Assembly (NCBI RefSeq): GCF_030123105.1
Contig: NZ_CP126095.1
Span: 3,100,001-3,164,000, forward strand
Source: Paenibacillus sp. G2S3
Lineage (GTDB): Bacteria > Bacillota > Bacilli > Paenibacillales > Paenibacillaceae
Reading direction: 5' to 3'
DNA: 64,000 bases
Position 1 is the stretch's first letter. Each line of letters begins with the position of its first letter. Shown piece after piece: positions 28,838 to 36,956 of the stretch. Position numbers and translations under genes: made by a program. Under the pieces are notes generated by a model. The model made no database searches. It saw only the letters and a program-made list of their open reading frames with translations, and was not told the origin of the DNA.

Positions 28838-28888
28838 AGCGGCAGCTCAGGACTGTGATTTCTAGTCCATGGCTGTCGCTGTTTTTAT
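28838..28888 (+). terminator. Terminator after VOC gene
   Basis: Stem AGCGGCAGC...GGACT with AGTCC...GGCTGTCGCT, followed by GTTTTTA. Confidence 0.8.
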
Positions 28889-29008
28889 TATTCACTCTGT
28901 TGAATAACTAAAATAATTGAAGTGTATTAATAAACAATCGAAATATATTGTGAAACGATAAATTATATGTTAAATTCAATTTGAAAATAACTTTGTGAGG
29001 TGTATTTT

Positions 29009-29491
29009 ATGAAACAAGGATCAACACTTTTTTTAAAGATAGTTATCGTTCTTATTGGAATTCCAGTTCTTGCTTTGTGTATATTTTTAGTACCTGCAAT
29101 AGCGAATTATGCAGTAGAATTATATCCCGATTATAGTTTTATTAAATATCTCATTTTCATCGATTTGTATGCATCGGCGATACCTTTTTACATTGCGCTG
29201 TATCAAGCTTTTAAACTGTTAGGCTATATTGATAAGAACAATGCTTTCTCGGATTTTTCTGTAAAGGTATTAAAAAATATAAAAAATTGTGCGATTACAA
29301 TCTGTGGTGTGTATGTGGCAGGGATGCCACTCTACTATCTCATCAGTGAGAAAGATGATGCCCCAGGAATCATAATCATCGCTATGGTTATGATTTTTGC
29401 TTCCATGGTGATTGCCGTTTTTGCTGCAGTTCTCCAAAAGCTTTTGAAGGAAGCTATTGATATAAAATCAGAAAATGACTTAACGGTCTGA
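29009..29491 (+). CDS. DUF2975 membrane protein
   Basis: 160 aa with four hydrophobic helices (about residues 10-32, 50-72, 95-115, 125-150). Proteins of this type are encoded directly before a small YozG-like helix-turn-helix protein, as here (10 bp apart). The pair resembles a membrane sensor or regulator unit with its cytoplasmic transcription factor; function unknown. The ATG at 29009 follows GTGAGGTG, preferred over the GTG three codons upstream that is part of that site. Confidence 0.8.
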   Translation: MKQGSTLFLKIVIVLIGIPVLALCIFLVPAIANYAVELYPDYSFIKYLIFIDLYASAIPFYIALYQAFKLLGYIDKNNAFSDFSVKVLKNIKNCAITICGVYVAGMPLYYLISEKDDAPGIIIIAMVMIFASMVIAVFAAVLQKLLKEAIDIKSENDLTV

Positions 29492-29501
29492 GGAGAAAAC
29501 A

Positions 29502-29717
29502 ATGGCGATTATTATAAATATTGACGTGATGCTGGCTAAAAGAAAAATGAGCGTAACCGAACTTTCGGAGCGGGTTGGAATAACCATGGCTAACCTGTCT
29601 ATATTGAAAAATGGAAAGGCAAAAGCGGTTCGATTATCTACTTTAGAGGCGATTTGTAAGGCTTTAGATTGTCAGCCTGGGGATATTTTAGAGTACAAAA
29701 GTGACGAGGATGCTTAA
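29502..29717 (+). CDS. Small helix-turn-helix regulator (YozG/Cro-C1-like)
   Basis: 71 aa, a single Xre-type HTH (MSVTELSERVGITMANLSILKNGKAKAVRLSTLEAICKALDCQPGDILEY). The protein belongs to the YozG-like group always paired with DUF2975. It probably autoregulates the two-gene unit, with activity perhaps modulated by the membrane protein (inference). Confidence 0.88.
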   Translation: MAIIINIDVMLAKRKMSVTELSERVGITMANLSILKNGKAKAVRLSTLEAICKALDCQPGDILEYKSDEDA

Positions 29718-29784
29718 GGAATAAATGAATAAAGCCGTAAGACGAAATATTCAAAATTAATTGAGTTTAGACAGAGAGGTTGAT

Positions 29785-29814
29785 TTGACGAACAAATCAT
29801 TCGTTTGTTACAAT
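29785..29814 (+). promoter_or_regulatory. Promoter of the catB-like gene with internal inverted repeat
   Basis: -35 TTGACG (29785) and -10 TACAAT (29809) are 18 bases apart. The spacer holds the inverted repeat ACGAA-N7-TTCGT (29788-29804), a possible operator. Confidence 0.7.
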
Positions 29815-29845
29815 GACCCCATCAATTAGGAAAAGGATGAGGACG

Positions 29846-29899
29846 ATGGTTCGTCGTTTGAAACGGTTTAAGAATGTCGCTACTGTATCAAGCTTCTAA
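29846..29899 (+). CDS. Candidate regulatory leader peptide (17 aa) of the catB-like gene
   Basis: Short frame encoding MVRRLKRFKNVATVSSF, with its own ribosome site (AAAAGGATGAGG) just after the predicted transcription start. It ends inside the 5' arm of a perfect hairpin that abuts the ribosome site of the acetyltransferase gene. This is the arrangement of cat and erm translational attenuators. RLK and RFK match the Arg/Lys-X-Arg/Lys pattern known for macrolide-dependent stalling. Expression is not shown by sequence alone. Confidence 0.55.
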   Translation: MVRRLKRFKNVATVSSF

Positions 29900-29927
29900 G
29901 TATAAACGCTATAAATTACTTAGAAGC
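29892..29927 (+). promoter_or_regulatory. Attenuator-like hairpin before the catB-like gene
   Basis: An 11-bp perfect stem, GCTTCTAAGTA (29892) with TACTTAGAAGC (29917), has a 14-base loop and touches the ribosome site GAGGA at 29928. There is no T-tract, so translational control is likelier than termination. Confidence 0.65.
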
Positions 29928-29939
29928 GAGGAAAAGAAA

Positions 29940-30596
29940 ATGAAAAAACATCAATTTAACCACTGGTCTGAAATTAAGTATTTAAAGGATATTGTCACCA
30001 ACCCATTGATTGAGGTAGGGGAGTACTCTTACTATTCTGGTTATTACGATAATCTTGATTTTGAAGATGGTTGCGTCAGATATCTTTGGGGAGACGAAAC
30101 ATCGAGAAAGTTATTTAACCCGATCGAAGATTATGGTTGGCATTTAGATAAATTGATTATAGGAAATTATGTTTGTATTGCAAGTGGTGTAATTATTTTA
30201 ATGGGTGGAAATCACAATCATCATCCTGAATGGATTACCGTATATCCTTTTGCAGACCAGATCGAGACCTCTTATGAACCCAAAGGGGATACGATCATAG
30301 AAAGTGATGCCTGGATTGGGATGAATGCAATGATTATGCCAGGCGTGAAAATAGGTGAGGGTGCTATTGTTGCGGCAGGCTCGGTTGTTGTGAAAGACGT
30401 TCCACCATATACGATAGTAGGCGGCAACCCTGCTAAAGAGATCAGAAAACGATTTACAGATCATGAAATCGAAATGTTAAAGGAAATGCGATGGTTCGCT
30501 TGGAAACGCGAGAAAATTGAACAAGCCACGTCTATCTTTTCGAGTTCATCGATTGATCTATTATATGACTTTTATCAGAGGGAAATAAAATCATAA
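29940..30596 (+). CDS. CatB-type (xenobiotic) O-acetyltransferase, left-handed beta helix
   Basis: 218 aa hexapeptide-repeat acetyltransferase related to type B chloramphenicol acetyltransferases and Vat streptogramin acetyltransferases. VGEYSYYSGYY, GGNHNHHPEW (the catalytic His region), GDTIIESDAWIGMNAMIMPGVKIGEGAIVAAGSVV and YTIVGGNPAKEIRKRF match CatB more than Vat. It acetylates a small hydroxylated acceptor using acetyl-CoA; the drug or natural substrate is unknown. The ATG at 29940 has GAGGA 7 bases upstream. The longer frame to 29874 runs through the hairpin and lacks a ribosome site. Confidence 0.85.
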   Translation: MKKHQFNHWSEIKYLKDIVTNPLIEVGEYSYYSGYYDNLDFEDGCVRYLWGDETSRKLFNPIEDYGWHLDKLIIGNYVCIASGVIILMGGNHNHHPEWITVYPFADQIETSYEPKGDTIIESDAWIGMNAMIMPGVKIGEGAIVAAGSVVVKDVPPYTIVGGNPAKEIRKRFTDHEIEMLKEMRWFAWKREKIEQATSIFSSSSIDLLYDFYQREIKS

Positions 30597-30607
30597 CACA
30601 CTCACAA

Positions 30608-30642
30608 CAGGCTGCCGGAATTATTCGGGAGCCTGTTCTTTT
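30608..30642 (+). terminator. Terminator after catB-like gene
   Basis: Stem CAGGCT.CCG with CGG.AGCCTG, followed by TTCTTTT. Confidence 0.8.
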
Positions 30643-30751
30643 ATCAGATAAGGTAGTTTTACAATATTTATTATTTACCAGATTAAACCTAATTAGTATG
30701 ATGATATGAATGGGCTCATCTAATTATTTGGGAGGAAAGTGAGCTAGATAT

Positions 30752-30988
30752 ATGAAATATATTGAATGTGGTCTCGGCAATACATGGTTTATTAGAACTG
30801 AAACGGAGTTAGAGGATGGAACTGAATTTGAAGAAAAAGGAATTGTGAAACCGATAAGGTTCCGTTCGCTATATATTAGGATTTGGATTGGCAAAACCGT
30901 AGTTATCCTCGACTTAAAGCAAGGTTTTAAAAAAAGTAAGAAAAGTTATAACGCGTTTAAAATTATTTTTGGTATAACAAGTCTCTAG
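30752..30988 (+). CDS. DUF3977-family small protein
   Basis: 78 aa. MKYIECGLGNTWFIRTETELEDG and GIVKPIRFRSLYIRIWIGK match the short Bacillus family DUF3977 (from memory). No signal, helix or motif with known function. GGGAGGAAAG lies about 14 bases before the ATG, rather far. Confidence 0.65.
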   Translation: MKYIECGLGNTWFIRTETELEDGTEFEEKGIVKPIRFRSLYIRIWIGKTVVILDLKQGFKKSKKSYNAFKIIFGITSL

Positions 30989-31002
30989 AATGGAGGAGCA
31001 AG

Positions 31003-31887
31003 ATGCCCCCTTTTTTAATACACAAATATAGTCCGCTAAGAGATAAGGAGCAAATCGAACGATTGTTAGTTCACAATAATGATCTATTGAAGATTTTTTG
31101 TCAGGATGAAGGGATCAACAAAGATAATATTTTGGTTGCCCTTATTAAGGATACACTCATAGGCTTTCTTTCATTTAATGGGTTCGGAAGAAAACCACAA
31201 GCGACCCTATTTGTCAGTAAAGAGTATGACATAATGGATGTTGGATCGAAGTTAATAGAAGAATATGAAAAAGTGCTTATACATAATGAATTAGTAGAGC
31301 ATACAGTATTCAATGTTCTTTCTAGCGATGTTGAATTAATCACCGTCTTGGAAAGAAATGATTATCGCATATACTTTACCTCATATATTATGGAACGAAT
31401 GGGCGACCCTTTTCCTTCTGAGAATATTGTGGTTAGAAATTATGAGGAGAATGATTACTTTGAATGGGACAGAGTTTGCGAATTAGCTTTCTATCATATG
31501 CGTCAACGTATAGGTATGTATCCTTCGTTTTTTTATACACCCGTGGAATGGGAACGGGAACAGTTTAAGAAAAATAAAGACAATATGTTTGTAATGACAG
31601 TTGATGATACTATAGTAGCTATAGGAAAAATAGCAGGAAATAAAATAAGTATTGTTGCTATTTCGATAGAACATCAATCACGAGGTTATGGTAGAGCTTT
31701 TGTTAAATTTCTTGTTAATGAGATTATTCGCAAGGGCGAGGATAAGGTCAACCTTGAAGTAGTCAAAGGCAATTTTGCAAAATCGTTATATGAAAGCCTT
31801 GGATTTGAAGAGACAGAAATCTACCATAACTATATCAAGTATTTTAGACCAGACACTAGACTTAGTGCCCCGCCCGAGAATTATTAA
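31003..31887 (+). CDS. GNAT acetyltransferase, two-domain type
   Basis: 294 aa. The N-terminal half (about 1-140) is a degenerate GNAT fold, and the C-terminal half has acetyl-CoA motif A (IEHQSRGYGRAFVKFLVNE) and motif B (AKSLYESLGF). The acceptor is unknown. GGAGGAGC precedes the ATG. It is the first gene of a close set with a small kinase-like P-loop gene and a PgsA-like gene. Confidence 0.82.
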   Translation: MPPFLIHKYSPLRDKEQIERLLVHNNDLLKIFCQDEGINKDNILVALIKDTLIGFLSFNGFGRKPQATLFVSKEYDIMDVGSKLIEEYEKVLIHNELVEHTVFNVLSSDVELITVLERNDYRIYFTSYIMERMGDPFPSENIVVRNYEENDYFEWDRVCELAFYHMRQRIGMYPSFFYTPVEWEREQFKKNKDNMFVMTVDDTIVAIGKIAGNKISIVAISIEHQSRGYGRAFVKFLVNEIIRKGEDKVNLEVVKGNFAKSLYESLGFEETEIYHNYIKYFRPDTRLSAPPENY

Positions 31888-31923
31888 TAGGTTCAAATAT
31901 ATAACGACAAGATGGAGGGAACT

Positions 31924-32577
31924 ATGGATAAAATATTTAATGAAATAGCCAATTTGATTAGTGCTGAAGCGAAAAGAGTCACCATTGGGATTTCGGGTCA
32001 TGGTGCTGCTGGTAAGACAACGTTTGCCCATAATCTTTTAAAGCTTCTGGGTCATGAGGGCGTAAATTATATTAATACTGATCCCTATATTATCGGCTCT
32101 CATCTTAGAAAGTACACTTTAATCGAGTATGAGTATAACAATGAAACTCATCATAATAAAATGACAGCTTGTCATCCTGCTGCTCATAATGTATCCGCTT
32201 TAGAGAGAGATATTCGAATGATGCGAGAGGGTTTAGATTTTTATACAATAGACACAAATTATTTAAAGAGTACTTTAATAGCTTCACACAATAGAATGAA
32301 TATTGTAGAAGGCATGAGCGTTGCTTTTTCAGACCCGAATTTGTTTGATCTGAAAGTTTACTTATATACAGATGGAGAAACTGAATTGATGAGAAGGAGT
32401 CTACGAGATGTCTCTGAAAGAGGAACAGATATTAATGATTTAAGAAAATCTCATGAAGAGCGTAGAATTCAATATGAGTTATTTATGCATCCTTATCATC
32501 GAAACTTTGATATCGTTTTAAAAAATTCCAATGAAGGTTATATACTCGAAGGAGGGAATTATGAATCTTGCAAATAG
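31924..32577 (+). CDS. Uridine kinase-like P-loop protein
   Basis: 217 aa P-loop NTPase of the nucleoside/uridine kinase superfamily. Walker A GISGHGAAGKTTFA lies at about residues 24-37, INTDPYIIG follows as the acceptor/Asp region, IVEGMSVAF as the Walker B-like strand, and a lid-like RRSLRDVSERG. The substrate is not certain. The ATG follows GATGGAGGGA. The 3' end overlaps the PgsA-like gene by 17 bp, showing tight coupling. Confidence 0.78.
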   Translation: MDKIFNEIANLISAEAKRVTIGISGHGAAGKTTFAHNLLKLLGHEGVNYINTDPYIIGSHLRKYTLIEYEYNNETHHNKMTACHPAAHNVSALERDIRMMREGLDFYTIDTNYLKSTLIASHNRMNIVEGMSVAFSDPNLFDLKVYLYTDGETELMRRSLRDVSERGTDINDLRKSHEERRIQYELFMHPYHRNFDIVLKNSNEGYILEGGNYESCK

Positions 32578-33013
32578 AATAACAATCGCCAGAATATTAT
32601 TAATCCCTATCTTTATAGTGCTTTTCACAAAATACCCTGATTGGAAGTTACTTGATCCATTAGCGGATAAGTTACTCATATCTGCAGCGTTGATCCTACT
32701 AGTAAGTCAGCAGATGTTATACGCATGGGTTGCTTTAGTTATTGTAGCAAGGGAAGTTATCATTACAGGAATTAGACTTGTCGCTGCTTCTCAGAAAATA
32801 GTTCTGCAAGCTGATCAATACGGTAAAATTAAAATGGTATCTCAAGTAGTAGCAATTACCGCAGTTATGTTTGCAAACCACCCATTCACCTTTTTTACGA
32901 ATATACCTTTCGATCAAATCCTTATCTATATTGCATTAATCATAACTGTCTATTCTGGCTTTAACTACATAAAAAATAACTATCGTTCTTTAAAATTAGA
33001 GAGATGGGGATAA
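32561..33013 (+). CDS. PgsA-like CDP-alcohol phosphatidyltransferase with internal deletion
   Basis: 150 aa, aligned over its whole length with PgsA (phosphatidylglycerophosphate synthase, usually about 180-195 aa). The start MNLANRITIARILLIPIFIVLF and the tail AREVIITGIRLVAAS...QADQYGKIKMVSQ are PgsA-like. The segment between PDWK and LLDPLADK lacks about 45-50 residues. That removes helix 2 and the first part of the CDP-alcohol motif (DG..AR....G); only the last two Asp (D32, D36) remain. The frame is intact. It is probably a non-catalytic or degenerate paralogue. GGAGGGAATT precedes the ATG. Confidence 0.8.
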   Translation: MNLANRITIARILLIPIFIVLFTKYPDWKLLDPLADKLLISAALILLVSQQMLYAWVALVIVAREVIITGIRLVAASQKIVLQADQYGKIKMVSQVVAITAVMFANHPFTFFTNIPFDQILIYIALIITVYSGFNYIKNNYRSLKLERWG

Positions 33014-33092
33014 AAGTCCGCCATCACACGCATGTTTAGTTATAATTGTTTATTACCCTCGATATCTTTTCTGAGATGCTATACTTTTAAGC

Positions 33093-33120
33093 AAAAGCTG
33101 CCACACGGCAGCTTTTTTTG
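33093..33120 (+). terminator. Terminator after the PgsA-like gene
   Basis: Stem AAAAGCTGCC with GGCAGCTTTT around ACAC, then a T-run. Confidence 0.9.
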
Positions 33121-33185
33121 CGGTTTATGGAATTATCAATACTTAAACTAGTGGATACAACTCAACTTTACGTTCCCATTGCAGA

Positions 33186-33357
33186 TTGTACAATAGAAAT
33201 CACTATTCTCGCTCATTAACTACCATCTACTGTACTTTGTGCAATCAAACTACGGGAAATGTGCTATAATGGGCAATTTTCATTGGATCGATTGTACAAA
33301 ATACAACAGAAGTATCATTCAGCTCGATTTAAATAAGTTCTGTTGCACAAAATACAA
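33186..33357. repeat. Repeated TTGTACAA-type motifs in a 476-base gene-free stretch
   Basis: Two near-identical 15-mers, TTGTACAAAATACAA (33292) and TTGCACAAAATACAA (33343), are 51 bases apart. A related TTGTACAATAGAA is at 33186 and TTGTGCAATCAAA near 33237. Between 33121 and 33400 I see no coding sequence. Confidence 0.5.
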
Positions 33358-33403
33358 TGGCTAAGAACGATAACCCCAGAATCCTGTGCTCAAAATTAAA
33401 CTA

Positions 33404-33478
33404 TTGACACAAAAGTGTATTACACGTATAGTACATGCATAAGATGTATGAACCACTTAGTACACACACTTAGTATAT
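33404..33478 (+). promoter_or_regulatory. Promoter and operator-like repeats of the GntR-ABC operon
   Basis: -35 TTGACA (33404) and -10 TATAGT (33427) are 17 bases apart. The spacer contains the perfect palindrome GTGTA-T-TACAC (33415-33425). Downstream, ACTTAGTAcac and ACTTAGTAtat (33455, 33468) form a 13-base direct repeat. These suit binding by the GntR protein encoded next (autoregulation, inferred). Confidence 0.65.
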
Positions 33479-33490
33479 GGAGTTGGTTGT

Positions 33491-33907
33491 ATGACAGAAG
33501 AACAGAAATCAGGCGTCAGCTTTAATATTCGTGAGCCGGTATATATTCAAGTTGTGCGTCATTTCAAGGAACAGATCGCCACAGGGCAGATCGGAGCGGG
33601 AGACAAAATTCCTTCACGGCGTGAATTGGCATCATTAATGAAGATTAATGCGAACACGGCGCAGAAGGCATATAAGGAAATGGAGGAACAAGGTTTGATC
33701 GTTACAGAAGGAAATTCCCCGAGTCGAATTACACAGGATCAGCAAATCCTAAGCTCGATTCGAGCTGAATTAATCGAAAGTGCAGTGGATATATTCATCG
33801 GTTCCATTCGGAATATTCAAATTCCAGTTGAAGAGCTGGTAGACATTATAAAGACAAAATATACATCCGAGCGAAAGTTATCTCCAGAGGGTGGTGACAC
33901 AAGATGA
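33491..33907 (+). CDS. GntR-family regulator, YtrA subfamily
   Basis: 138 aa. An N-terminal winged HTH (YIQVVRHFKEQIATGQIGAGDKIPSRRELASLMKINANTAQKAYKEMEEQGLI) has only a short C-terminal dimerisation tail of about 50 aa, as in YtrA-type regulators of ABC operons. GGAG precedes the ATG. The stop overlaps the ATPase ATG by 4 bp. It probably represses its own operon. Confidence 0.9.
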   Translation: MTEEQKSGVSFNIREPVYIQVVRHFKEQIATGQIGAGDKIPSRRELASLMKINANTAQKAYKEMEEQGLIVTEGNSPSRITQDQQILSSIRAELIESAVDIFIGSIRNIQIPVEELVDIIKTKYTSERKLSPEGGDTR

Positions 33908-34590
33908 TTCAAGTGAATCAGATGGTGAAGAATTATGGATTCAAGAAGGTACTAAATGGCGTTAGCTTCACTGCTGCTAAGGGAGAGATTACCTGCCTGA
34001 TCGGTATCAATGGTGCCGGGAAGTCAACGGTGCTGAAGTCCATCATGGGACTGACACCATACAAAGGTGAAGTCTTAATCGATAATGCACTACTTACACC
34101 TGAGATGTATGAGAAAATCACTTTCATTCCAGACTCGTTAACGATGCCCTCCAATATGCGAATTACTGATTGCTTGAGCTTTATGGCTGACTTTTATCGG
34201 AATTGGAATGCTGAACGTGCAGAGGAATTGCTTAAGTTCTTCGAACTGAGCTCTAAAGATCGCGTGTCTTCATTATCGAAGGGGATGGCTGCAAAGTTAA
34301 ATTTGTTGCTTGGACTTGCTTTGGATTGTGATTACATCCTAATGGACGAACCTTTCTCAGGGATTGATATGTTTAGCCGCGAGCAAATTACTGATGTGTT
34401 CACGAGTGAATTGATCGAGGATCGTGGTGTGATTATTACAACTCATGAAATTAACGATATTGAGCATTTAATTGATAAAGTGGTCTTGCTACAGCACGGG
34501 AAGGTAGAACGTGAATTCTACTGTGAAGAAGTACGCGAGCAGGAAGGTAAGTCCATTACGGACGTAATGAGAGAGGTGTACAAGAAATGA
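33904..34590 (+). CDS. ABC transporter ATP-binding protein (GntR-linked)
   Basis: 228 aa ATPase with Walker A GINGAGKST (about residues 35-43), variant signature SSLSKGMAAKLN, Walker B YILMDEPFSGID and H-loop IITTHEI. The LSKGM signature is typical of YtrB/CcmA-like ATPases that pair with regulators of the YtrA type. It overlaps both neighbours by 4 bp. Likely part of an exporter for a cell-wall antibiotic or signal; substrate unknown. Confidence 0.88.
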   Translation: MIQVNQMVKNYGFKKVLNGVSFTAAKGEITCLIGINGAGKSTVLKSIMGLTPYKGEVLIDNALLTPEMYEKITFIPDSLTMPSNMRITDCLSFMADFYRNWNAERAEELLKFFELSSKDRVSSLSKGMAAKLNLLLGLALDCDYILMDEPFSGIDMFSREQITDVFTSELIEDRGVIITTHEINDIEHLIDKVVLLQHGKVEREFYCEEVREQEGKSITDVMREVYKK

Positions 34591-35432
34591 GAGCTTTTGT
34601 GAAGCTGTTGAATTTTGAAATGAACCGATTTGTCAAAATATATATTGGGCTCATAGTGCTGACAGTCGCCTTGCAACTTGCAGCAGTCACCATCGGTGCT
34701 AATCAGTGGCTGGATTCTGCGAATAAGGCAATGAGAGTGAATCAATGGACCCTTGAGCAATATCACAATGTGACTGGATATATTCAGCTAAATAGTATGG
34801 TGTATGATTACTATAATGGACTTCTATATTTTGGACCCATATTTTTGAGCATCACAGTGTTGCTAATATATAGCTGCTTCATCTGGTACCGTGACTGGAG
34901 AGGTAAAAATACGGTAGTATATCGTCTGCTCACGTTGCCATCCAATCGGGCGAATTTGTATTTTGCCAAGCTGGTTACGATCTTGCTATTCGTATTTGGA
35001 CTTGTCGCCCTGCAAATTATCCTTGTTCCACTGGAGCGTTTGATAGCACAGTCGATTCTTCCTACTGAATTATATCGGAATATCTCGGTATTTGATTTTT
35101 TGAAGTATCCTACTGTACTTAAATTTCTGGTTCCGCCCTACTTTTCTGAGTTTGTACTATACTATGGACTGGGCATTACGGGCTTGATCGTCTTGTTCAC
35201 AGCGATTCTAATGGAGCGGAGCTACAGACTGAAAGGGATAGGTTTGATCGTACTATACTTAGCGGTTCTAGCTGGATTAGCCTCAATACCCTATCTTATG
35301 GGTTATAGCAGATACGATAGCTACTTCTATCCAGGAGAAATTATAGGCGCTTGTTTTGGATTAATAGTGATCATTGCTGGAGGTTCGCTTTGGTACAGCT
35401 TGTATCTATTGCGTAAGAAAATATCGGTATAA
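34587..35432 (+). CDS. ABC transporter permease-like membrane protein
   Basis: 281 aa with about six hydrophobic segments (near residues 12-32, 75-98, 120-142, 185-210, 215-235, 245-270). No sequence family is recognised with certainty, but the position between the ATPase and an exported protein, with 4-bp overlap, makes it the membrane subunit. Confidence 0.75.
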   Translation: MRAFVKLLNFEMNRFVKIYIGLIVLTVALQLAAVTIGANQWLDSANKAMRVNQWTLEQYHNVTGYIQLNSMVYDYYNGLLYFGPIFLSITVLLIYSCFIWYRDWRGKNTVVYRLLTLPSNRANLYFAKLVTILLFVFGLVALQIILVPLERLIAQSILPTELYRNISVFDFLKYPTVLKFLVPPYFSEFVLYYGLGITGLIVLFTAILMERSYRLKGIGLIVLYLAVLAGLASIPYLMGYSRYDSYFYPGEIIGACFGLIVIIAGGSLWYSLYLLRKKISV

Positions 35433-35456
35433 TTGAAGGGGTATGGAGGTTAAGGA

Positions 35457-36656
35457 ATGAGAAAATATATGGTTACCGCCGTTCTTGTAGTGTTTGCAGT
35501 TGTTACAATCGGGACGTATTATGTACAGGCTTCACAAGAGATACCACCCAATTATAAGCTGACGACGGTCCAAGGGGATGCTTCCTTCGTTGAAGGTATA
35601 GCTGTATACGGAAATTACGTGATTAAGGATAGTACTTTTGGCATCAAACGAGCTTATATCACGACAAATGGTACAGATTATCCAGATGAAAAGTCTGCGA
35701 TAAGCCAAAGCTTAAATCGAAGACCAATGAAAACGCAATTGGATCGGTGGATTGAAGAGCATCGTCAGTTCATGCGCGGTAAGACGAACACATCTGGTTT
35801 CTATGAGAATGAGGAAATGCTTGCTTATGTTAATGCGACAGTAGATACGAAGCGATCAAATGATACATCAGCGAAGAGAAATGCAAAGCTTAGTATTTCT
35901 GTACTCAATAAGCAGAAGAACAATACGCTTGAAATCACATCCGATATTAATATAGATCATGATATTTCAGATATGTATGTACAAAATGTACAGCTTGTTG
36001 ATCAGCAGCTTGTTGCTATGGTGTTTATGAATCACAATGCCTCAGGTTATGTATCTGAACCGCAGATCATCCGTGTTAATCTAACCACAAAAGAGATTAA
36101 GAATGAGCCGTTCGCGTTACCAGGCGATAAATCTGTAGCAGCAGATGGGGATACTCAATACGCATGGCTAGCCAATCAAAATCTGGAGCACACGGAGCAA
36201 TGGATTTTAAGGATTAGCAAAAATAATCATAGAAAGGCATATCAAGTAGATGTCAAGACAGGGCAAATCTCGCCGCTCACGTTCCAAGGGCATGAAATGT
36301 TATTGAATAATATTATGAATGCCTATGGACAGAAAATTTATTTCCTGCAAAAAGCTGAATCGAGTAAGGAAAATATAGGATTCACTGTTATTTCTTACGA
36401 TCTCGTGAGTAAAGAATATGAGACTACTCTGAAGAATACAAATATAGATTTAAGTGAAAACATTACCTATGCTTTTAAGCAAGACCATCTCTATATTATG
36501 GGTTATAAGAATTTCAAAGGTAATCGTCTATATGTATTCAATTTGACAAGTGGTAACCTTGAATACGAAGGAAAAGCAGTATCAACAGAGGCTACAAATC
36601 AGGCTGAAGATGAAGCTAACATGGATTTGAATTTTATCGATCTCGGTCAGTTCTAG
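35457..36656 (+). CDS. Exported protein of unknown function in the GntR-ABC operon
   Basis: 399 aa. An N-terminal signal or anchor (MVTAVLVVFAVVTIGTYYVQA) precedes a beta-rich extracellular part (repeated YDLVSKEYETTL, VNLTTKEIKNEPF, VDVKTGQISPLTF) suggesting a propeller-like fold. GGAGG lies 7 bases before the ATG. Co-transcription with the ABC genes suggests an accessory surface subunit. No homologue is recognised. Confidence 0.7.
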   Translation: MRKYMVTAVLVVFAVVTIGTYYVQASQEIPPNYKLTTVQGDASFVEGIAVYGNYVIKDSTFGIKRAYITTNGTDYPDEKSAISQSLNRRPMKTQLDRWIEEHRQFMRGKTNTSGFYENEEMLAYVNATVDTKRSNDTSAKRNAKLSISVLNKQKNNTLEITSDINIDHDISDMYVQNVQLVDQQLVAMVFMNHNASGYVSEPQIIRVNLTTKEIKNEPFALPGDKSVAADGDTQYAWLANQNLEHTEQWILRISKNNHRKAYQVDVKTGQISPLTFQGHEMLLNNIMNAYGQKIYFLQKAESSKENIGFTVISYDLVSKEYETTLKNTNIDLSENITYAFKQDHLYIMGYKNFKGNRLYVFNLTSGNLEYEGKAVSTEATNQAEDEANMDLNFIDLGQF

Positions 36657-36715
36657 TATTTTTTTTAGAATAGAAAATTAGATATAAAGAGACATGAAGA
36701 GATATGAAAAGGTGA

Positions 36716-36763
36716 AAAAGGTCGAGCTAATGACTTCTAATAGTCAAGTAGCTCGGCCTTTTA
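36716..36763 (+). terminator. Terminator after the GntR-ABC operon
   Basis: Stem AAAAGGTCGAGCTA.TGACT with AGTCA..TAGCTCGGCCTTTT, 18 bp with small bulges. Confidence 0.9.
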
Positions 36764-36801
36764 GTTGGTAATATAAAACATCATTATGAGGAGGAGATGA
36801 G

Positions 36802-36882
36802 ATGGAATATACAAATTTAAAAGAATTGCAAGATGTGCTTTTCTTTGGTCTAATAGAGCCAGAGATAAATCAACTACGGTGA
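36802..36882 (+). pseudogene. 26-codon frame with strong ribosome site, probable gene remnant
   Basis: MEYTNLKELQDVLFFGLIEPEINQLR, preceded by GAGGAGGAGATGAG. Its N-terminus looks like a normal protein start, then a stop follows and the next gene begins 75 bases later. It could be a truncated gene or a small protein. Nothing else is seen in 36764-36956. Confidence 0.35.
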
Positions 36883-36956
36883 TCTTTTTGTAATATGGGA
36901 TCTGTTGGGTTGACCATGTCGTTGATATTATTTTAAATAGAGATGGAGGGGAAAAG

